Assembly: GCF_030345075.1 (NCBI RefSeq)
Contig: NZ_CP128361.1
Span: forward strand, 6,386,001 to 6,450,000
Length of the DNA: 64,000 nt
Direction of reading: 5' to 3'
DNA from: Solwaraspora sp. WMMA2065
GTDB taxonomy: Bacteria > Actinomycetota > Actinomycetes > Mycobacteriales > Micromonosporaceae
Made by a program: the position numbers and the translations under genes. The notes beneath the pieces are model-generated. The model ran no database searches and was not told where the DNA came from. It was given only the letters and a program-made list of their open reading frames with translations. Numbering within the stretch: position 1 is the stretch's first letter; each line of letters opens with the position of its first letter. Below are positions 9,104 through 16,147 of this stretch, piece by piece.

Positions 9104-9137
9104 GTACTGCTCTGCCGGTCGTACTGCTCTGCCGGTC
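9104..9137 (-). repeat. 17-bp tandem direct repeat next to a lipoprotein gene end
   Basis: The unit GTACTGCTCTGCCGGTC occurs at 9104-9120 and again at 9121-9137, directly before the lipoprotein stop codon (9141-9143 on the minus strand). It looks like simple slippage; no function is evident. Confidence 0.7.
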
Positions 9138-9140
9138 GGT

Positions 9141-9932
9141 TCAGACGTCGAACAGGTCCAGCATGTCGTCCGACATGTCGATGATCTCGCCGTCCGGCTT
9201 CTCGACGGTCACCGGCTCGCCGAAGTTGGCGTACCCGATGGTGATGGTGCCGGAGGTGGCCGACACGCTCTCCAGGTCGATGACCATCTCGACCAGCCGG
9301 CCCTCGGCGTCAAGCGTCGCGATGAAAGGCACCGCCTTGGCCGCGTCCCCCAGATCCGCCAGCATCTCCTCGTCGGCGCTCGGCGACTTGGTCATGTCGA
9401 TCGTGCCGGTGATCTCGGTGTCGGTGGACCACTCGGCGTCGGCGACGCTGCCGATAATCTCGGCCGGATCACCGGTCGGCATCATGCTGAAGCCGGCACC
9501 GGCAGGAAGCTTCGACGTGTCCGACTTCATCCACACGTCGGCGAGCTCGTCCATGTCCGTGCCGCCGAGCTGCATGTAGATGTCGGTGCCGAGCTGGCGA
9601 AGGACGATGCTCACCGTGTCGCCGTCGGCACCCATGTTGATCTCGATGTTCGACTTTTCGCCGGCCGGGTCGACGTCGCCGACGACCTCCATCAGTACGC
9701 CGTCGGCCTCGGTGCCCAGGCTCATGGTGAGCCGGGCGCTCTCCTCGGTGCTCTTCGCGGTGGCGGCGGCGATCGCCTCCGTGGCGTCACCCCGGTTGTC
9801 GGCCGCACCGGACTCGGCGCTGCTGTCGGTGGCGGGTGCGTCGGTGTCAGCCGCGCCGCCGCAGCCGGAGACCGCGAGCGAGAGCGCGGCGACGACGCCG
9901 ATCCCGGCGTGCGTCAACCGTCGAATGTGCAT
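9141..9932 (-). CDS. LppX/LprAFG-like lipoprotein (copy 1)
   Basis: 263 residues beginning with a lipoprotein signal peptide: a basic N-terminus, a hydrophobic core and the lipobox VSGC near residue 24. A short Ala/Asp/Ser-rich linker precedes the mature domain. The mature part has the pattern of the LppX_LprAFG and LolA-like fold: alternating strands such as SARLTMSLG, DGVLMEVVGDVD, DTVSIVLRQLGTDIYMQLGG, WMKSDTSKLPAG, then ADAEWSTDTEITGTIDMT and KAVPFIATLDAEGRLVEMVI. Such proteins sit on the outer face of the membrane and bind lipids, for example triacylated glycolipids in mycobacteria. The ligand here is unknown. The neighbouring gene is a clear paralogue; the two are separated by 188 bp and lie on the same strand. 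Confidence 0.85.
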   Translation of the reverse strand: MHIRRLTHAGIGVVAALSLAVSGCGGAADTDAPATDSSAESGAADNRGDATEAIAAATAKSTEESARLTMSLGTEADGVLMEVVGDVDPAGEKSNIEINMGADGDTVSIVLRQLGTDIYMQLGGTDMDELADVWMKSDTSKLPAGAGFSMMPTGDPAEIIGSVADAEWSTDTEITGTIDMTKSPSADEEMLADLGDAAKAVPFIATLDAEGRLVEMVIDLESVSATSGTITIGYANFGEPVTVEKPDGEIIDMSDDMLDLFDV

Positions 9933-10120
9933 GAAGATGTTCCGTCCCCTCGTGAATGCAGCCGGCGGGAGAACACCACGACGGTGGCGTCTTCGACGTT
10001 GTGCCGTACCACTGCGGTAGGCCGTCCGCCGGCTGGTGCCGCGTCAGCCTACCGGTCGGCTCCGGTCCGGGGTGGACCGCTGCCGATCGGTGCGGTCGGT
10101 GCGGTCGGGTGCCGATCGGG

Positions 10121-10957
10121 TCAATCGGCGAGGGCGGCGACCATCGCCTCCGGCATCGGCACGATCTCGCCGTAGGTCGGGGCCTCGATGGTCTCGGCCC
10201 GGCCGAAGTTGCCGAAGCGCAGCCAGATCTTCGGCACCTCGGGCAGCTGCTGCTCGTCGCCGAGGGACAGGTCGGTGAGCCGGCGCTCGCGGTCGAGGGC
10301 GGCGGTGAACGGTACGGCGCGGATCATGTCACCAAGCTCACCGGGGTCGCCGAGTTCACCGAGGTCGGGCAGGGCCGCAGAGGACCATCTGGTCAGGTCG
10401 ACGGTCCCGGCGATCACGTTCTCCCCGGTCCACTCGGCTGTGGTGACGCCGCCGATCAGACCGGCCGCGCCGATCAGATCGCCCTTGGCCATCGTGTCGA
10501 AGGTGCCCCCGGGCGGGAGGTCCGTCCGATCGGTGTGGAACCAGACCCCGGCCCACTCTCCGCTGCCGTTCATCAGGTAGAAGTCCTGTTCCAGCAGGAT
10601 CATGGTGACCATCACCGTGGACCCGTCCTCCTGGAAGTAGGACTCGATCCTGACCCGTTGGTTCTCCGGGTCGATCTCGGCGTGCGCCTCGGTCGTCTCG
10701 CCGGACCGGCCGGACATGACGAACCGCACCCTGGCGGGCTGCTCCTGGGCCTTGCCGATCGCGGCGGCCAGCGCCTGCGTGGCGTCGCCTAGGCGGTCGG
10801 CTTGGTCGTTGCCTAGGTCGTCGGCGGAGCTGGCCGAGGCTGTGGTCGGCGGGTCCGGGTCGGTGGCAGGGCCCGACCGGCCACACCCGGTGACGATGAG
10901 GGCGAGTGAAACAACAAGCCCGCCGACAACTGCGGTAGCTCGCCTTATTTGCGGCAT
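10121..10957 (-). CDS. LppX/LprAFG-like lipoprotein (copy 2)
   Basis: 278 residues from the ATG at 10957, chosen because it places a signal peptide (MPQIRRATAVVGGLVVSLAL) and the lipobox VTGC at the N-terminus; codons further upstream give no such signal. The mature protein aligns by eye with its downstream paralogue: DATQALAAAIGKAQEQPARV versus DATEAIAAATAKSTEESARL, DFYLMNG versus DIYMQLGG, WFHTDRTDLPPGGTF versus WMKSDTSKLPAGAGF and AVPFTAALDRERRLTDL versus AVPFIATLDAEGRLVEM. It is therefore probably another surface lipid-binding or lipid-transfer lipoprotein. Tandem duplication followed by strong divergence is inferred. The 98-bp gap to the divergent dehydratase gene must hold both promoters. 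Confidence 0.85.
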   Translation of the reverse strand: MPQIRRATAVVGGLVVSLALIVTGCGRSGPATDPDPPTTASASSADDLGNDQADRLGDATQALAAAIGKAQEQPARVRFVMSGRSGETTEAHAEIDPENQRVRIESYFQEDGSTVMVTMILLEQDFYLMNGSGEWAGVWFHTDRTDLPPGGTFDTMAKGDLIGAAGLIGGVTTAEWTGENVIAGTVDLTRWSSAALPDLGELGDPGELGDMIRAVPFTAALDRERRLTDLSLGDEQQLPEVPKIWLRFGNFGRAETIEAPTYGEIVPMPEAMVAALAD

Positions 10958-11055
10958 TTGTGCCTTCCCGAACAGGAATGACTGATGCCGAGACAACCTA
11001 CTCGCCGCGACCCGCGTGCCGATCACTTGGGCGAGACAGACGGTAAGGTCACCGC

Positions 11056-11349
11056 ATGGCAGAGGTGCTGGACACCGCACAGGTGCAGGCCGCGCTCGCG
11101 GAGCTGACGGACTGGGTGGGCGACCCTGAGGCGATCGCCCGTACCGTCTCGTTGGCGACCTTTCCCGACGCGGTCGCCGTGGTGACCCGGGTGGCGATCA
11201 CCGCCGAGGAGATGGACCACCACCCGGACATCGACATCCGGTGGCGGACCCTGACCTTCCGGTGCCGCACCCACTCGGCCGGCGGCACCACCGCCCTGGA
11301 CATCGAGCTGGCCCGCCGCATCGACGAGATCGTCGCGGCGCAGGGTTGA
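11056..11349 (+). CDS. pterin-4a-carbinolamine dehydratase (PCD/DCoH family)
   Basis: 97 residues, the usual size of the family. The signature EEMDHHPDIDIRW (about 55-67) contains the paired His residues and Asp of the active site, and the C-terminal helix ALDIELARRIDEI is typical. The enzyme dehydrates 4a-hydroxytetrahydrobiopterin during recycling of the pterin cofactor of aromatic amino acid hydroxylases. No hydroxylase gene is in the window, so the local role is open; many actinobacteria carry orphan copies. The ATG at 11056 has AAGG 7 bases upstream. Confidence 0.95.
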   Translation: MAEVLDTAQVQAALAELTDWVGDPEAIARTVSLATFPDAVAVVTRVAITAEEMDHHPDIDIRWRTLTFRCRTHSAGGTTALDIELARRIDEIVAAQG

Positions 11350-11363
11350 CGGGGGAGCGGACA

Positions 11364-11450
11364 CGGTGACATTCCAGACCGGGAGAGGTACGCGGTGGGA
11401 TTCCTGACCGGGGGAGGTACACGGTGAGATTCGAGGTCAGCAAGGTACTC
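11364..11450 (+). repeat. three 29-bp degenerate tandem repeats spanning the FHA-gene start
   Basis: Units begin at 11364, 11393 and 11422, each with CGGTG followed by an ATTC run and an (A)GGTAC core. Units 1 and 2 differ at about six positions; unit 3 is more diverged and includes the GTG start (11424) and first codons of the FHA gene. Each of the first two units carries both a GTG and a purine-rich Shine-Dalgarno-like GGGAGAGG/GGGGGAGG segment, so the translation-initiation region appears to have been copied. Confidence 0.65.
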
Positions 11451-12536
11451 GACGCGATCGAGCGCCGACTCAGCACCGACCCGGCGACCGCACGTGCCGT
11501 CGTGGACCTGGCCGAGGTCGTCCGGTACGTCGACTTCGACAACGGTCGGCCGGCCAATATGCTGCGCCTCGGGCAGCTGATCGACGCCCTCGGCCGCAGC
11601 GTCGCCGAGGAGAACGTCCCGGTGTACGTGGTCGTGCACCGCGGCCTGCTCTCCGACGCCGACCTGACCTCCAACGAGCGGATGGTCGCCCGCCGGTGGT
11701 CCGACGACGGCCTGGTGGAGGTGCTCGCCGACCCCGCCGACCGGCTTCTGGAGGTCGCCGAACTGCTCGGCCTGCCGGTGCTCAGCCGCCACCGGTTCGA
11801 CGGCATGCGCGGGCGTTACCAGTGGCTCAGTCAGCCTGGCCGGCTGCTCGCCCCGCTGCCCGGCCACGGCGGCCCGGCGCTGACCGCCCGCGCCGGCGGC
11901 GGCAACACACCGGCGACCGCCGAGCCGTCGCCGGCCGGTGCGCAACTGCTGGCCCGACTGTGGAGCTGCCCCGACCCGGAATGCGCGCTGTTCGGCCGGA
12001 TGCGGGTCGGCCGCCCCGGCGGGCAGCCGCCGCCGACGCTGCGTACCGGCCAGCCGACCTGTCCCCGGCACGGGGAACGACTCACCGAGGCGGGTGCCCG
12101 CCCACCGGCCGAGGTGCTGTCGATCCGCATCGACGGAATGGTCCGGCAGCGGTTCGTCGTCTCCGCCGACCACCCGATGGTGGTCGGCCGGGCACCCGAG
12201 CGCGGCGAAGGCATCATGCTCGGCCAGTGGCTCACCGAGGAGGCGCGGCGCTGGATCAGCCGCAGCCACGTCCGGTTCGAGCTGCACGGCAGGGACCTCG
12301 TCGTGCAGGACGTCAGCACCAACGGCACCGGCGTACGGCCGGGTGGCTCACCCGACGACGACGAACGCCGCACCATCAAACGCCAGGCCCGGCCGTTGCA
12401 GGCCACCGACGTCGTCGAGCTCTACCCGGGGGTGCACATCGCCCGGTCGAAGGTCTGGGCCACCGGTGGCGTGTCGAACCCGACGTCGGTGATGGCCGAC
12501 GCGCCGACCATGGCGCTGCGGATGATGGACCGCTGA
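11424..12536 (+). CDS. FHA-domain protein with zinc ribbon
   Basis: 370 residues. Residues 1-150 form an alpha/beta domain (LSTDPATARAVVDLAEVVRY, VPVYVVVHRGLLSDADLTSN) of unknown function. A zinc-ribbon-like segment follows (CPDPEC ... CPRH, about 188-220). The C-terminal part (about 235-345) is a forkhead-associated domain with the phosphothreonine-binding pattern VVGR, ISRSHVRF and DVSTNGTGV. FHA domains dock onto phosphorylated Thr, so it is a plausible reader for a Ser/Thr kinase such as the one at the left end of the window, though that link is only inference. The GTG at 11424 has GGGGGAGG 6 bases upstream, inside a reiterated leader. No signal peptide or membrane helix is visible. Confidence 0.88.
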   Translation: MRFEVSKVLDAIERRLSTDPATARAVVDLAEVVRYVDFDNGRPANMLRLGQLIDALGRSVAEENVPVYVVVHRGLLSDADLTSNERMVARRWSDDGLVEVLADPADRLLEVAELLGLPVLSRHRFDGMRGRYQWLSQPGRLLAPLPGHGGPALTARAGGGNTPATAEPSPAGAQLLARLWSCPDPECALFGRMRVGRPGGQPPPTLRTGQPTCPRHGERLTEAGARPPAEVLSIRIDGMVRQRFVVSADHPMVVGRAPERGEGIMLGQWLTEEARRWISRSHVRFELHGRDLVVQDVSTNGTGVRPGGSPDDDERRTIKRQARPLQATDVVELYPGVHIARSKVWATGGVSNPTSVMADAPTMALRMMDR

Positions 12537-12549
12537 CCCCGCGTTTCCT

Positions 12550-13083
12550 TCAGCCGAGATGGTCGGCCGGGGACGTCTGCAGCAACCAGGCCAGGGGCAT
12601 CTTGGCGCTCTCCTGGTAGGTGCCGTGCGCGGCGAGCCGGTGCAGGGTGACGGTCTGCGCGCCGTCTCGGTCGACCACCCAGTACTGGGGGATGCCCGCC
12701 GAGGCGTACTCGCGGACCTTTGTCACCGCGTCGATGCCTTCCGAACCGGGCGAGACGATCTCGATCACGAGCACGATGTCTGCCACCGCTGACCAGACGC
12801 TCCTGGGCGGAGGCTTTTGCCAGACGCTGATGTCCGGGATCCTGCCCCCGTCGCCGTCTGGCCCGGGGATCCGGACCCCAGCCGCCTGAAGAACCTGCTC
12901 TGCCGGCCAACCCGCCATGATGAGCCAGGCGAACAGGCGGCTCGCGGTCATCGCGTGCGCAGAGTCGGGTGGGGGCATAACCGACAGGACCCCTTCAGGG
13001 CTGGTCTCGTAGCGGTGGCCGTTCGGATCGGCGGAGTTCATTGCGGCCGCGTCGTCGAGCGTGACAACGGCGGGCATGTGCAT
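12550..13083 (-). CDS. Uma2-family (DUF820) putative endonuclease, copy 1
   Basis: 177 residues with the Uma2 pattern: an N-terminal LDDAAAMNSAD/HRYET segment, SPEGVLSVMPPP followed by HA, RIPDISVW, the nuclease core IVLVIEIVSPGSEGIDAVTK (PD-(D/E)XK type; acidic residues plus Lys) and YASAGIPQYWVVD. The family is abundant in actinobacteria and cyanobacteria; a nuclease activity is predicted from fold but function is generally undetermined. The ATG at 13083 is preferred because GAGG lies 8 bases upstream and it gives the usual family N-terminus; an ATG at 13104 would overlap the upstream gene. The upstream gene ends 11 bp away, so the two are probably co-transcribed. Confidence 0.82.
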   Translation of the reverse strand: MHMPAVVTLDDAAAMNSADPNGHRYETSPEGVLSVMPPPDSAHAMTASRLFAWLIMAGWPAEQVLQAAGVRIPGPDGDGGRIPDISVWQKPPPRSVWSAVADIVLVIEIVSPGSEGIDAVTKVREYASAGIPQYWVVDRDGAQTVTLHRLAAHGTYQESAKMPLAWLLQTSPADHLG

Positions 13084-13093
13084 GCCGACGGCC

Positions 13094-13381
13094 TCAGCGC
13101 TCATGCGGCTCATTGTAATGGTCGGCGCCGTTGACGGGGCGGGGGCGCTCGACGACACCGGGGCGGGTCAGCGCGCTCTTGTAGACGGCGATCGCCACCA
13201 TCCGGCCGTCCCGGCCACCGGCGACGACGGTGCCGATGAGCCCGACGACCTGCGACTGCTCCTGGTCGAGCCCGTAGCGGATGTCGGCGACCCGGACGAT
13301 CATCGAACGGTCGGCGTACACCCAGTCGGCCTTGCCCAGGCGCAGCGTGTCGCCGACACGGAGCAACTCGTCACGCGACAT
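13094..13381 (-). CDS. small conserved-looking hypothetical protein
   Basis: 95 residues from the ATG at 13381 (MSRDELLRVGDTLRLGKADW); the same frame continues to 13402. It looks like a small beta-rich domain: RVGDTLRLG, WVYADRSMIVRVADIRYGLD, QVVGLIGTVVAGGRDGRMVAIAVY. I do not recognise a named family. It overlaps the 3' end of the preceding gene by about 11 bp and runs into the Uma2 gene 11 bp downstream, so these three form one short operon, divergent from the Scr1-type regulator. Genes like this pair are, in my memory, common beside XRE/DUF397 loci in Micromonosporaceae, but I cannot verify that here. Confidence 0.55.
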   Translation of the reverse strand: MSRDELLRVGDTLRLGKADWVYADRSMIVRVADIRYGLDQEQSQVVGLIGTVVAGGRDGRMVAIAVYKSALTRPGVVERPRPVNGADHYNEPHER

Positions 13382-13757
13382 CGTCACCATCCCCATGCCC
13401 ATCGGCTTCGTCGTCGGGGGTCATCGGAGGCCACAGGCCGGCGAAATAGAGTACGGCCATCACCCGTCGGGCCTTTCCCGGATCGTGTCGGCGCAGCACC
13501 GCGAGCGCCTTCGTGAACGGCTCGCAGAGCGCGGCGGAATTGCATACCCGGCATTCGGCAAGTCGGCTCGGCAGGTGGGTGCTGACGATCTCCCGCGCCC
13601 GCTGTACCACCGGATGATCCACTGACAGGTGGACGCTGTCCGGCAGTGGCGGTCGGTTCGGCGTCGGATCATGATCCTTTTTCCCGCCGGGCGGGGTGCC
13701 GATCGAGGTGTAGCGGGCGAGGCGGGGTATGCCGCCGATCCCGTCGTTGCGTAACAC
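13371..13757 (-). CDS. conserved-looking hypothetical protein with CxxC...C motif
   Basis: 128 residues from a GTG with GGGAG 5 bases upstream. The N-terminal 50 residues are low complexity; the body reads VDHPVVQRAREIVSTHLPSR, then AECRVCNSAALCEPFTKALA, a Cys-x2-Cys-x5-Cys arrangement that could bind zinc, then RRVMAVLYFAGLWPP, and an acidic/His tail (DDEADGHGDGDD). No enzyme motif is seen and no function is proposed. It is the first gene of a three-gene unit ending with Uma2, and its start faces the regulator gene at 13900, leaving a 142-bp intergenic region for divergent promoters. Confidence 0.6.
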   Translation of the reverse strand: MLRNDGIGGIPRLARYTSIGTPPGGKKDHDPTPNRPPLPDSVHLSVDHPVVQRAREIVSTHLPSRLAECRVCNSAALCEPFTKALAVLRRHDPGKARRVMAVLYFAGLWPPMTPDDEADGHGDGDDVA

Positions 13758-13899
13758 GTGATCTCCCTTGCCGTCGTCAAAGCGCCTGTGGTGATTTCCA
13801 GCCTGGACTGTGCGACCTCGACACGGAATACTCAGACCACCGAATGCCGTGCGTCAGTCATTCCAGCGCGTACCAATGGATTCCAATGGAGGCCAGGAG

Positions 13900-14676
13900 A
13901 TGAGTGAACTTCAGGATCTGTTGCGCAGTGAGCGCCTCAAGCGCAATCTGACCCAGGCCCAGGTGGGTGAGGCCATCCGGGTCAGCAATTCCCTCATCGG
14001 CGCGTTCGAGACCGGCAAGTCGATCCCACTGCCGGACAGCGCCGTCGACCTCGACCGCATCTACGAGACCGGAGACCAGATCCAGCGGCTGTCCCGGACC
14101 GCCCGGGAGGACGCGCAGGCCCTGTGGCTGCGCTCCTGGCTGGAGAGTGAGCGCCGCGCGCTGGTGCTGCGCTCGTTCCAGCCGCTGGTGATCCCGGGGC
14201 TGCTGCAGACCGAGGCGTACGCCCGCGCCGTCCTCACCGCCGGCACCCGCACCCGGCGGCGGCTCGACGAGGCGATCGCCGTCCGACTGGAACGCCAGTC
14301 GGCCACGCTGGACCGCGACGAGGACATCCAGTTCACCTCGATCATCGCCGAGGCGGTGCTGCGCCAGCCGGGCGCCGCCTTCATGAAGGATCAGTTGGAG
14401 CACCTGGTCGACATCGGCCACCGCCCGGATGTGCAGATCCGGGTGCTCCCCGCCGACGTCGGCATGCACGTCGGGCTGGCCGGCGCGTTCGTCGTCGCCG
14501 TGCTCCCCAACGATCGGCGGATCGGCTACCTCGACGACCATCTCGGTGGCCGGATCGTCACCGAGGCTCAGGACGTGCTCGACCTGGAACAGTCGTGGGA
14601 TGCTGTGTCGGGACTGGCGCTCACCGTCAGCCAGAGCCGCGATCTGATCGTGAGGATGATAGATGAACACGAGTGA
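13900..14676 (+). CDS. XRE regulator of the Scr1/DUF5753 type
   Basis: 258 residues from the ATG at 13900, which has a strong GGAGG-rich leader; codons further up give no sensible N-terminus. Residues about 5-65 are a helix-turn-helix (LTQAQVGEAIRVSNSLIGAF). The remainder is the DUF5753 domain: LRSWLESERRALVLRSFQPL, VIPGLLQTEAYARAV, then QIRVLPADVGMHVGLAGAFV. Proteins of this kind are regularly followed by a small DUF397 protein and behave as a regulator/partner pair that has been likened to toxin-antitoxin units in Streptomyces. Here the DUF397 gene begins 14 bp before its stop. The direct repeat CCAATGGATTCCAATGGA, about 20 bp before the start, is a possible binding site. Its final 13 codons belong to the 223-bp repeat found again at 16118. 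Confidence 0.9.
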   Translation: MSELQDLLRSERLKRNLTQAQVGEAIRVSNSLIGAFETGKSIPLPDSAVDLDRIYETGDQIQRLSRTAREDAQALWLRSWLESERRALVLRSFQPLVIPGLLQTEAYARAVLTAGTRTRRRLDEAIAVRLERQSATLDRDEDIQFTSIIAEAVLRQPGAAFMKDQLEHLVDIGHRPDVQIRVLPADVGMHVGLAGAFVVAVLPNDRRIGYLDDHLGGRIVTEAQDVLDLEQSWDAVSGLALTVSQSRDLIVRMIDEHE

Positions 14677-14859
14677 GCCGATCTGGCGCAAGTCGAGCCG
14701 CAGCAGCCCGAACGGTGGCGACTGCGTGGAGGTCGCCGACAATCTGCCGGGCCGGGTGCTGGTGCGGGATTCGAAGGACCGGGCTGGTGGCACGTTGGCC
14801 TTCGCGCCGGCTGCCTGGTCCGCCTTCGTCGCCCACACCCCGTCAGCCGTACGCTGACC
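14637..14859 (+). repeat. left 223-bp direct repeat flanking the AbiEii module
   Basis: This segment holds the last 13 codons of the Scr1-type regulator and the whole first DUF397 gene. It matches 16118-16340 over the same 223 bp with only 9 differences (about 96 percent identity); flanking DNA is unrelated on both sides. The two copies bracket a 1.26-kb segment that encodes a putative toxin module. Confidence 0.95.
14663..14857 (+). CDS. DUF397 protein, copy 1
   Basis: 64 residues with the DUF397 consensus: WRKSSRSSPNGGDCVEVAD, VLVRDSKD and the C-terminal LAFAPAAWSAFV. DUF397 proteins are small partners encoded directly after XRE/DUF5753 regulators in actinobacteria; in Streptomyces such partners (for example the BldB/AbaA-like group) influence development, but the biochemical role is not settled. 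It overlaps the regulator by 14 bp, which implies translational coupling. A nearly identical second copy lies 1.5 kb downstream (16144-16338), differing at only two residues, both near the N-terminus (Asn2/Lys2 and Pro16/Ser16). Confidence 0.92.
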   Translation: MNTSEPIWRKSSRSSPNGGDCVEVADNLPGRVLVRDSKDRAGGTLAFAPAAWSAFVAHTPSAVR

Positions 14860-14903
14860 CACCCCCAACGCCGCCCCACCCGCCCTCGGGCATGTGCGCT
14901 CAG

Positions 14904-14946
14904 CCGACCGGCTCGCCCCCATCTCATCAGCGGGCGAGCCGGTCGG
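14904..14946 (+). terminator. 15-bp stem hairpin after the first DUF397 gene
   Basis: CCGACCGGCTCGCCC at 14904-14918 pairs perfectly with 14932-14946 around a 13-base loop. It lies 47 bp after the DUF397 stop and before the AbiEii-module genes, so it probably ends the regulator transcript and insulates the module. Confidence 0.75.
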
Positions 14947-15041
14947 ACACCATCGAGTGACCGGTGGCGGGACAATGCTGGTGTGGCAGCGTGGGCTGAC
15001 GGCGCGCTGGCGGTGAGCCGAGCCCGCCGTCGTTATGATCC

Positions 15042-15446
15042 GTGGTAGTTGACGATGTGTTGGCCAGGATCGGGGACTGGGACGTGGACGAGTTCGGCAG
15101 GGCGGGGCGTGGCGCACCAAGCGGGTCGCGTTACGCCGACCAGCGTCCGTACGTGGTCAGCGAGAACCTGGACGATCTCCATGGCCCGGTCAGTGGGCAG
15201 GTCACGTTGAGTAGAAGTCTGGACTGGTCGGGGCGGGCGCAGTACGACCTGGCCAACCCTCGCAGGCTCGCCAGCATGTACGAGACAGTGCTCCGCGAAG
15301 CGACGACAGTGGATGACCTTATTCAATGGCTGGACGGCCCGACGCTGGTCCGCATCTGGCCTACGCTGGTCCTGCCTCCACAGGTCCGGCAGGTGTGGGA
15401 GTCCAAGCACCAGGTTCTCGCGCATGCGCGGCAGGCCGCCGCGTAG
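15042..15446 (+). CDS. putative partner protein of the AbiEii-type toxin
   Basis: 134 residues, no transmembrane segment. The body reads RPYVVSENLDDLHGPVSG, VTLSRSLDWSGRAQYDLANP, RLASMYETVLREATTVDDLI, then LVRIWPTLVLPPQVRQVWE. I recall proteins of this kind encoded directly before AbiEii-family nucleotidyltransferases in actinobacteria, but they do not look like the winged-helix AbiEi antitoxin. Its TAG overlaps the GTG of the toxin gene by one base (TAGTG), so translation is coupled. The start is uncertain: GTG 15042, or GTG 15057. TATGAT at 15034-15039 is only 2 bases from the first GTG. The role as antitoxin is inferred from position. Confidence 0.7.
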   Translation: MVVDDVLARIGDWDVDEFGRAGRGAPSGSRYADQRPYVVSENLDDLHGPVSGQVTLSRSLDWSGRAQYDLANPRRLASMYETVLREATTVDDLIQWLDGPTLVRIWPTLVLPPQVRQVWESKHQVLAHARQAAA

Positions 15447-16147
15447 TGCCGCACGAGACTCACCCACTCCATCGACAACTGGCTGAAATCGGTCTGCGAG
15501 CGGGCGGACCCTTCGGCTTCGCGTTGGCCGGCGGCCATGCGGTGGCAGCGCATGGGATCCTCGATCGGCCGAGTGAAGACGTCGATCTCTTTTCCGACTG
15601 GCAGCGTCGCGCCGACTTTCCCCAAGCTGTTGACGTCCTCATCGCTGCCTACGAAGCCGAAGGATTCAACGTCACCGTCGATCTTCGGCTGGACACTTTC
15701 GCTCGACTGCACATCAGTCACGGCGATGCCCCGGGCGAGCAGCACCGCGTCGAACTTGTCGCGAACTGGCGCGCGCAACCGCCCGTTGAGATGCAGATCG
15801 GCCCGGTGCTCCACCCTGACGATGTGATGGCAGGCAAGATGGACGCGCTCTACAACCGCGCGGCAGCACGCGACTTCCTCGACATCGACGCTGCCGTAAC
15901 ACGTGGCCGGTACACCCATGACGAGCTCTGCGCACTTGCGACAGCCGCAGATGCTGGCTTCGACCAGCAGCTCTTCGCACAGATGCTCGGCTCGATCGCA
16001 CGGTTCGATGACCAGGACTTCATCGACTACGGGCTCGACGCCAACGATGTGGCCGCATTGCGTGACCGGTTCAGCGCCTGGCAGGCTCGGATCCGGGCCC
16101 AGCTCTCCGGGGCCGCACCGCGATCTGAACGTGAGGATGATCGATGA
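15446..16147 (+). CDS. AbiEii/AbiGii-type nucleotidyltransferase (putative toxin)
   Basis: 233 residues from the GTG at 15446. It has the DUF1814/AbiEii nucleotidyltransferase signature: LAGGHAVAAHG (27-37) followed by the metal-binding acidic pair in SEDVDLF (43-49), then the strand VTVDLRLDTFARLHI, VELVANW and the family block VLHPDDVMAGKMDALYNRAA and RDFLDIDAAV. Such proteins (AbiEii, MenT) modify RNA, for example tRNA acceptor ends, and act as toxins of type IV-like systems or abortive phage defence. The final residues (RSEREDDR) are encoded by the beginning of the downstream 223-bp repeat, in a different frame from the regulator tail encoded by the first copy, so its C-terminus is not original. 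It overlaps the second DUF397 gene by 4 bp. Confidence 0.85.
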   Translation: MPHETHPLHRQLAEIGLRAGGPFGFALAGGHAVAAHGILDRPSEDVDLFSDWQRRADFPQAVDVLIAAYEAEGFNVTVDLRLDTFARLHISHGDAPGEQHRVELVANWRAQPPVEMQIGPVLHPDDVMAGKMDALYNRAAARDFLDIDAAVTRGRYTHDELCALATAADAGFDQQLFAQMLGSIARFDDQDFIDYGLDANDVAALRDRFSAWQARIRAQLSGAAPRSEREDDR

